From: Pseudoalteromonas sp.
GTDB taxonomy: Bacteria > Pseudomonadota > Gammaproteobacteria > Enterobacterales > Alteromonadaceae
DNA length: 64,000 bases
Direction: 5' to 3'
NCBI RefSeq assembly: GCF_018402495.1
Contig: NZ_JAGYIU010000001.1
Span: 620,001-684,000 of the forward strand
Part shown: in pieces, positions 59,433 through 64,000 of the stretch
Layout of the letters: each line of letters starts with the position of its first letter
Numbering within the stretch: position 1 is the stretch's first letter
The notes under the pieces: generated by a model
Databases searched by the model: none
What the model was told of the DNA's origin: nothing
What the model saw: only the letters and a program-made list of their open reading frames with translations
Position numbers and translations under genes: made by a program

Positions 59433-60263
59433 TTATTTTAAACGAATAGACTTAGCTTCAATATCAATTAAACCTTGTTTAAATAAACCACCAATGGCTT
59501 TTTTATAATTCGCTTTACTGGTTGAGAACACTTTTTTGATAAGTTCAGGCTCTGACTTGTCACCGATAGCGAGTATGCCACCCTCATCTTTAAGCTTTTC
59601 CATAATCTTTTCGCTAAGATCACTGACCTTACCCATACCAGGTTTTTCAAGTATAACGTCAATTTTTCCGTCTTCGCGTACTTTTTGAATATACCCTTTT
59701 AGTTTCTGACCAACAAACAGGTTTTTAAATACCATGTTGTAAAATACAACACCAAAATGAGATTCTTCAATAAGTACCTTGTAACCAATATCGGTTTTGC
59801 CTGCCACAATTAAGTCAACTTCTTGTAAGTGACTATACTGAGGCTCATCTTTTGATAAAAAACGGTTAAAGTTGGTTGAGGCACAAATACGCTGACTGGC
59901 GTTATCAAGATATAAACGTACTAAATACGAGTAGCCTTCTTGCATACGTGGTTTTTGTTCATTAAACGGTGCCAGTACGTCTTTTTCTAAGCCCCAATCT
60001 AAAAACGCGCCTATGCTGTTTATTTCTTTAACACGCAGTAGGGCATATTCACCTACTTGTGCATGGGGTTTTTTAGTTGTCGCCGTCGGTAGGTTTGCAT
60101 TGTCTAAAAATGTGAATACGCTTATGCTATCGCCAGCTTCAAGTTCATGTTTTATTTCATGTTTAGGTAAAAAAACTTCACCTAAGTCATGCCCGTCTAA
60201 ATAGGCACCTTCATTACTGACTTCTTTAACAAAAAGGGTTTGGGTGGTTCCTAGGTAACTCAT
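59433..60263 (-). CDS. cvfB: CvfB-type S1-domain RNA-binding protein
   Basis: A 276-residue protein with S1-like RNA-binding domains and a C-terminal winged helix. Repeated elements are VKEVSNEGAYLDGHDLGEVFLPKHEI (about 12-37), VKEINSIGAFLDWGLEKDVLAPF (about 77-100) and IQKVREDGKIDVIL, and the helix-turn-helix end is STSKANYKKAIGGLFKQGLIDIE. This matches the CvfB/YitL family; in Staphylococcus CvfB affects virulence gene expression, but its role in gammaproteobacteria is unclear. It begins two bases after the helicase stop, so the two RNA-related genes form an operon. Confidence 0.85.
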   Translation of the reverse strand: MSYLGTTQTLFVKEVSNEGAYLDGHDLGEVFLPKHEIKHELEAGDSISVFTFLDNANLPTATTKKPHAQVGEYALLRVKEINSIGAFLDWGLEKDVLAPFNEQKPRMQEGYSYLVRLYLDNASQRICASTNFNRFLSKDEPQYSHLQEVDLIVAGKTDIGYKVLIEESHFGVVFYNMVFKNLFVGQKLKGYIQKVREDGKIDVILEKPGMGKVSDLSEKIMEKLKDEGGILAIGDKSEPELIKKVFSTSKANYKKAIGGLFKQGLIDIEAKSIRLK

Positions 60264-60265
60264 AA

Positions 60266-61588
60266 TTATTCCTGCTCAGGCTTTTTTTTACGACGCATCG
60301 GGGTGTCACCATCAATATTAAGAGGTGCTTTAATTGGGGCTGCTGGCTTTTTCGGTTTTGCTTTACGTTTTGGCTGTGGCTTATTCGTGGTCACTGCTTT
60401 TTTAGTTGGCTTTATTGGCGCTACTTGTTTCTCTTTAATACCTTTAAATTTCGCTTTTAAACCTTCAACAGTCGCAAACGATAATTCGTCATTTAAAAAT
60501 GATTTTATTGCCAAGTAACTAGCCCAATCTTTAGGGCCAACGAGTGATAATGCATTTCCTTTAAAACCAGCACGACCAGTACGACCAATACGGTGAACGT
60601 ATTCTTCTGCGTGTTTTGGTAAATCAAAATTAATAACATGAGTAACACTGAGTAAATCTAAACCGCGCGATGCTACATCAGTCGTAATTAATATTTTAAA
60701 GTTTTCACGGCTAAACGCATCCATAATATCAAGGCGCTTACTTTGCGTTAAATCACCAGCCAATGCCACAGATTTAAAGTCTTTGCTATTTAGTGATTCA
60801 CTTAAACGGCTAGTATCTGCTCGTGTGGCAGTAAATATAATGCACTGGCCTACGTTATCTTGATTTAAAAAATGCTCAAGCAGTGCTTCTTTATGATCAA
60901 GGTGGTCGGCTAAATACAAAGTTTGTTTAATATCACTGTGTTGCTCATTGGCTGCACTGAGCATAATTTGTTTTGGTTTTTTTAATAAATTACGCGATAA
61001 CGCATCAACTTGAGCATGATCCAGCGTTGCGGAAAATAATAAAGTTTGACGAAGACGGTGATCAGCCAGTTCATTAATTAACTTAAGCTGGTCGGTAAAA
61101 CCTAAATCTAAAATACGATCTGCTTCATCAAATATAAGTAGCTCTAAACCGCTTAACTGTAAAGAGCGTTGATTTAAATGATCCGCCAAGCGACCTGGTG
61201 TGGCGACCACAAAATGGGGGTCGTTACGCAGCGCTTTAATTTGGTCGTTAAAATTTTCGCCACCGAGAATCTTAACCGCTTTTATATTAGTACCGGCAAT
61301 CAGTAATCGTAGTTGTGTGAACACTTGAGTTGCAAGCTCACGGGTTGGAGCAACAATAAGTACACGAGGATCACGTTTACTGAGTGCTTTTTGTTTCATT
61401 ACACGCTGCACAGCGGGTAGTAAAAACGCTAAAGTTTTGCCTGACCCCGTTTTTGACTGAGCGAAAATGTCATGGCCTGCCAGTGCGGTTGGCACAGCAT
61501 GGGCTTGAATATCGGTAGGCTGGGTGATCCCTTGATGCGCTAATTGTGTTTCTAGGCGAGTATCAATCCCAAGATCAGTAAAGTGCAA
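60266..61588 (-). CDS. DEAD-box ATP-dependent RNA helicase
   Basis: A 440-residue RNA helicase with the full motif set: Q motif (GITQPTDIQ), motif I AQSKTGSGKT (about residue 45), PTRELA, TPGRL, the DEAD box FDEADRILDLGF (about 150), SATL, and in domain 2 IIFTATRAD, TDVASRGLDL and HRIGRTGRAG. A basic C-terminal tail (about 370-440, rich in Lys and Pro) probably binds RNA. It resembles RhlE/SrmB-type helicases without clear assignment. I start at TTG 61588 (MHFTDLGIDTRL), the usual N-terminus, with GGAG nine bases upstream; the frame extends eight codons further. It is cotranscribed with cvfB. Confidence 0.9.
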   Translation of the reverse strand: MHFTDLGIDTRLETQLAHQGITQPTDIQAHAVPTALAGHDIFAQSKTGSGKTLAFLLPAVQRVMKQKALSKRDPRVLIVAPTRELATQVFTQLRLLIAGTNIKAVKILGGENFNDQIKALRNDPHFVVATPGRLADHLNQRSLQLSGLELLIFDEADRILDLGFTDQLKLINELADHRLRQTLLFSATLDHAQVDALSRNLLKKPKQIMLSAANEQHSDIKQTLYLADHLDHKEALLEHFLNQDNVGQCIIFTATRADTSRLSESLNSKDFKSVALAGDLTQSKRLDIMDAFSRENFKILITTDVASRGLDLLSVTHVINFDLPKHAEEYVHRIGRTGRAGFKGNALSLVGPKDWASYLAIKSFLNDELSFATVEGLKAKFKGIKEKQVAPIKPTKKAVTTNKPQPKRKAKPKKPAAPIKAPLNIDGDTPMRRKKKPEQE

Positions 61589-61793
61589 TGTATATTTCTC
61601 CAATATCGGCAAGTTTGTATCAATTTATTCGCGCATTATAGCCCACAGGGCTACTGTGCTAACAGTAAAAAGCGCATTATCATCCATTTTTTTGCATTTA
61701 AACAAAAAAAGCGTAAAATATGCGCCCCATATGCGCCGGATTTACGATTCGGTAACCGCCCCAAGCGGGGTTTAAAAGCAAAATAGGAATACC

Positions 61794-62801
61794 ATGACTG
61801 CTGTCCATAAAGATAATGTAACCAGCGAACACTTTGTTGTGTGCGCTTTGTATAAATTTGTTTCTCTGCCTGATTTTGAAGCACTTCGCCAACCATTACT
61901 TAATGTAATGGAGCAAAACGAAGTACGCGGCACTTTGTTAATTGCTGCAGAAGGGATCAACGGGACCGTATCAGCAAAACGCCAAGGTATAGATAACTTA
62001 CTTGCGTGGTTAGATAGCCAACCTAATTTAGACAACATTGTTACCAAAGAATCATTTGATGACGAATGCCCGTTTTACCGCACCAAAGTAAAGCTTAAAA
62101 AAGAAATCGTGACTATGGGTGTTGAAGGTATTGACCCATTAAAAGTCGTAGGTAGCTATGTAAAACCAAGTGAATGGAATGCATTAATTTCTGATCCAGA
62201 AGTCATTCTTGTTGATACCCGCAATGATTACGAAATTGAAATTGGTACGTTTCAAAACGCAGTAGACCCAAACACTAAAACATTCCGTGAATTCCCTCAG
62301 TGGGCCAAAGAAAACCTAGACTCATCAAAACATAAAAAAGTAGCCATGTTTTGTACTGGTGGTATTCGCTGTGAAAAATCAACAGCCTATATGAAAGAGC
62401 AAGGTTTTGATGAGGTATATCACCTTGAAGGCGGCATATTAAAATACCTAGAAGAAGTGCCAAAAGAAGAAACCATGTGGGAAGGCGAGTGCTTTGTATT
62501 TGATAACCGTGTAGCGGTGAATCATGACTTACAAAAAGGCTCATACGATCAGTGTCACGCATGTCGCATGCCTATCACTGAGGAAGAAAAACAAAAGCCA
62601 GAATACATGGAAGGGGTGTCGTGTCACCACTGTATTGACAATGTAACCGATGAACAACGCGCTCGTTTTGCAGAGCGCCAGAAGCAAATAGAGTTGGCTC
62701 AAGCGCGCGGCGAAGGCCACATTGGTAATGAAGCACAAGCTGTTTTACAACAACGTAAAGAAGCCAAAAAAGCCCAAAAAGACGCACAGCGAAATAAATA
62801 A
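61794..62801 (+). CDS. trhO: tRNA uridine(34) hydroxylase TrhO (YceA), rhodanese family
   Basis: A 335-residue protein combining an N-terminal acylphosphatase-like domain ([22 protein letters not shown], then [15 protein letters not shown]) and a rhodanese domain (about 125-225) with the active loop [16 protein letters not shown] (Cys near 187). A zinc-ribbon-like region follows ([17 protein letters not shown]), and then a charged tail. TrhO makes 5-hydroxyuridine at position 34 of certain tRNAs in E. coli with oxygen. Length is close to YceA (350). The ATG is preceded by AGGAATACC. A bidirectional terminator follows. Confidence 0.92.
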   Translation: MTAVHKDNVTSEHFVVCALYKFVSLPDFEALRQPLLNVMEQNEVRGTLLIAAEGINGTVSAKRQGIDNLLAWLDSQPNLDNIVTKESFDDECPFYRTKVKLKKEIVTMGVEGIDPLKVVGSYVKPSEWNALISDPEVILVDTRNDYEIEIGTFQNAVDPNTKTFREFPQWAKENLDSSKHKKVAMFCTGGIRCEKSTAYMKEQGFDEVYHLEGGILKYLEEVPKEETMWEGECFVFDNRVAVNHDLQKGSYDQCHACRMPITEEEKQKPEYMEGVSCHHCIDNVTDEQRARFAERQKQIELAQARGEGHIGNEAQAVLQQRKEAKKAQKDAQRNK

Positions 62802-62830
62802 GCGGTGCATTTAGTTTGTACGTTATTAAA

Positions 62831-62856
62831 AAAACCTCAGTTTTAACTGAGGTTTT
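62831..62856. terminator. Bidirectional terminator between trhO and the broken gene
   Basis: AAAACCTCAG-TTTTAA-CTGAGGTTTT: a 10-bp stem flanked by A and T runs between convergent genes. Confidence 0.88.
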
Positions 62857-62859
62857 ATT

Positions 62860-63291
62860 TTAAACTCTTTTCACAATTGCTTGCGTCTGTAGTAGAGAGC
62901 GTAATTTTATTGGCAGCATTGATGAGCAGACAATTTGTGTTTTTATCGAGTTTTTGCTTTGAATAACGGTAACTTCACCTTCATCAGCAGCATATAAATT
63001 ATACTGATACGCACTATTACTCCCTTCAAATAAAGCAGTAAATAATCTAACGACTAATCCACCAATAATTGCTCCACCAATCATTTCTTCTTTATTGCCA
63101 ATTAAGCTATCTACAAAGGCATACCCTTCACCAGCAGCTATTCAAGTCCCTGCTTCAGAGGAGAGAGTTACTTTTTGTATTGATTCAACAGACGCATAAT
63201 AACGTTTAACGACTTGATTTTGATCGGCCCGCTCAATCCCTTGTGTTGCAGAGCCTGATAGCAAGATCACTATAATTAAACTCTTTTTCAT
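62860..63291 (-). pseudogene. Glycine-zipper protein gene with an in-frame stop
   Basis: From the ATG at 63291 the frame reads MKKSLIIVILLSGSATQG, continues to codon 49 and hits TGA (63142-63144), then reads on in the same frame for 94 codons to a stop at 62860. After the TGA it shows AAGEGYAFVDSLIGNK and the glycine-zipper-like MIGGAIIGGLVVRLF. A Trp TGG changed to TGA (GT-stop-IAAG) is the simplest lesion. The N-terminus looks like a lipoprotein signal (LLSG-S-ATQ) with Ser where the lipobox Cys belongs, possibly a second lesion. The intact protein would be a 143-residue envelope protein of unknown role. Restart at the ATG at 63084 would yield only the tail. Confidence 0.75.
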
Positions 63292-63467
63292 AAATGTACT
63301 TTAGGGATGTGTGGATTTCTGTATGCGGCTATAAAATACGCAATAGTGGTTTACTTGTTTAATTTCAGCTTATTGTTTTGCTAATTTATCGTACTTAGCT
63401 ATTTATTGATCATGGAGCTGTTAAACTACGTAACGTAATGGAAATAATAATTAATTAGGGTGATACT

Positions 63468-64000
63468 TTGAAATCGCAAATTCTTTTGTCCAGTGTGTTT
63501 TTTTCTTTAATGTCGTTAAGTTTGTCAGTAAATGGTGCCAATGTAATTGTAGAGCAGGTCGCGATGGAGCGCGCAAAAGAGCAAGTTCAGGCCGTGGGTA
63601 ACGCCGAGGCTATTCATTCGGTTATTTTATACCCAGCGGTGGGAGATAAAGTAACAGCGGTACATTTTAGACCTGGAGACAGGGTAAAAGCAGGTGATGT
63701 GTTGCTCGAGCTTGATTCACGCCGACAAAAAGCAGCCCTTGATGAAGCGAAAATTAAGCTTGCTGATAGCCAAAGAACCCTTAAACGTTTAAAACAAAGT
63801 CAAGCTAAAGGGGCCGTTCCTCAAAGTGATGTTGATGATGCAAAAACGGTTGTTGAACTTGCAAAAGTAACCCTTACTCAAGCAGAAACAGAAATTGAAG
63901 ACCGCCAAGTTCGCGCCCCATTTAACGGCACAATGGGGCTTACCGATGTTGAGGTTGGTGATAGAATTACGCCACAAACAGCAATTGCAAGCATTGATGA
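63468..64000 (+). CDS. RND efflux periplasmic adaptor (membrane fusion protein), partial
   Basis: The first 177 residues of a membrane fusion protein; the frame is open at the window's right edge. After a signal peptide (MKSQILLSSVFFSLMSLSLSVNGA) come the first lipoyl half (HSVILYPAVGDKVTAVHFRPGDRVKAGDVLLELDSR), an alpha-hairpin coiled coil (about 90-145, KIKLADSQRTLKRLKQSQ onward) and the start of the second lipoyl half (DRQVRAPFNGTMGLTDVEVGDRI). Such adaptors link an inner-membrane RND pump to an outer-membrane channel. The start is TTG 63468, with TAGGG seven bases upstream. A pump gene is expected just outside the window. Substrate unknown. Confidence 0.88.
   Translation, partial: MKSQILLSSVFFSLMSLSLSVNGANVIVEQVAMERAKEQVQAVGNAEAIHSVILYPAVGDKVTAVHFRPGDRVKAGDVLLELDSRRQKAALDEAKIKLADSQRTLKRLKQSQAKGAVPQSDVDDAKTVVELAKVTLTQAETEIEDRQVRAPFNGTMGLTDVEVGDRITPQTAIASID

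Noticed and set aside
61613..61793. Several short frames and a CCCC/GGGG hairpin between the helicase gene and trhO
   Set aside because: The frames overlap each other and the starts of real genes. The hairpin stem is short and has no T run suited to either gene.

Overview
The window looks like a chromosomal segment of a marine gammaproteobacterium of the Alteromonadales, most likely Pseudoalteromonas or a close relative. The reasons are the AT-rich base composition, proteins close to E. coli homologues over their full length (PykA, NrdA/B, GyrA, RpsA, IhfB, FadH, LolCDE), a FabY-type initiating ketoacyl synthase, and short dispersed repeats between genes. Genus is inferred from memory of these families, not from a search. 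Almost all of it is core genome. There is no prophage, CRISPR array or defence island.

Layout. 1-2416: start of a GlxA/AraC-type regulator gene, divergent from fabY. 2473-4252: a DUF1624 membrane acetyltransferase-like protein and a small lipoprotein. 4206-7239: glutathione-dependent formaldehyde detoxification (fghA, frmA) with a divergent LysR regulator. 7376-11090: lolCDE lipoprotein release operon and a YehS-like gene. 11478-16674: gdhA, a membrane diguanylate cyclase, an acyl-CoA synthetase and a DUF3010 gene. 17275-20596: thrS-infC-rpmI-rplT, with infC starting at AUU. 20913-27253: M14 peptidase, MBL hydrolase, Lrp-type regulator, a decayed IS110 transposase and a LytS/LytTR two-component pair. 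27314-31550: pykA, gnd, ansA; then sppA and fadH. 36327-38770: nitroreductase, tRNA-Ser(UGA), small membrane proteins and FklB. 38847-41787: a ZnuD-like zinc receptor with a Zur-like box and a YkgJ-type protein. 41990-51173: TPR protein, yfaE-nrdB-nrdA with paired NrdR boxes, gph-ubiG, and gyrA. 51272-58771: serC-aroA-cmk-rpsA-ihfB-lapA-lapB-pyrF. 59003-64000: an orphan gene, cvfB and a DEAD helicase, trhO, a broken glycine-zipper gene and the start of an RND efflux adaptor.

How the parts work together. Several blocks keep gene orders known from E. coli (infC-rpmI-rplT, sppA-ansA, ubiG/gyrA, nrdAB-yfaE, serC-aroA, cmk-rpsA-ihfB, lapAB-pyrF). The most informative noncoding signals are operator-like sites: two NrdR-like boxes 31 bp apart before nrdA, a Zur-like box before the zinc receptor, a FadR-like 17-mer before fadH, a 14-bp palindrome between pykA and gnd, and a 9-bp inverted repeat between frmA and its LysR gene.

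I did not find a convincing new multi-gene system. The best leads for novelty are the ~160-bp repeat family with CCAAT-type ends (three copies, plus a different ~200-bp element), the two small genes of unknown function, and the long thrS leader. Two lesions are clear: an IS110 transposase lacking its N-terminus, and a small glycine-zipper gene with an in-frame TGA.
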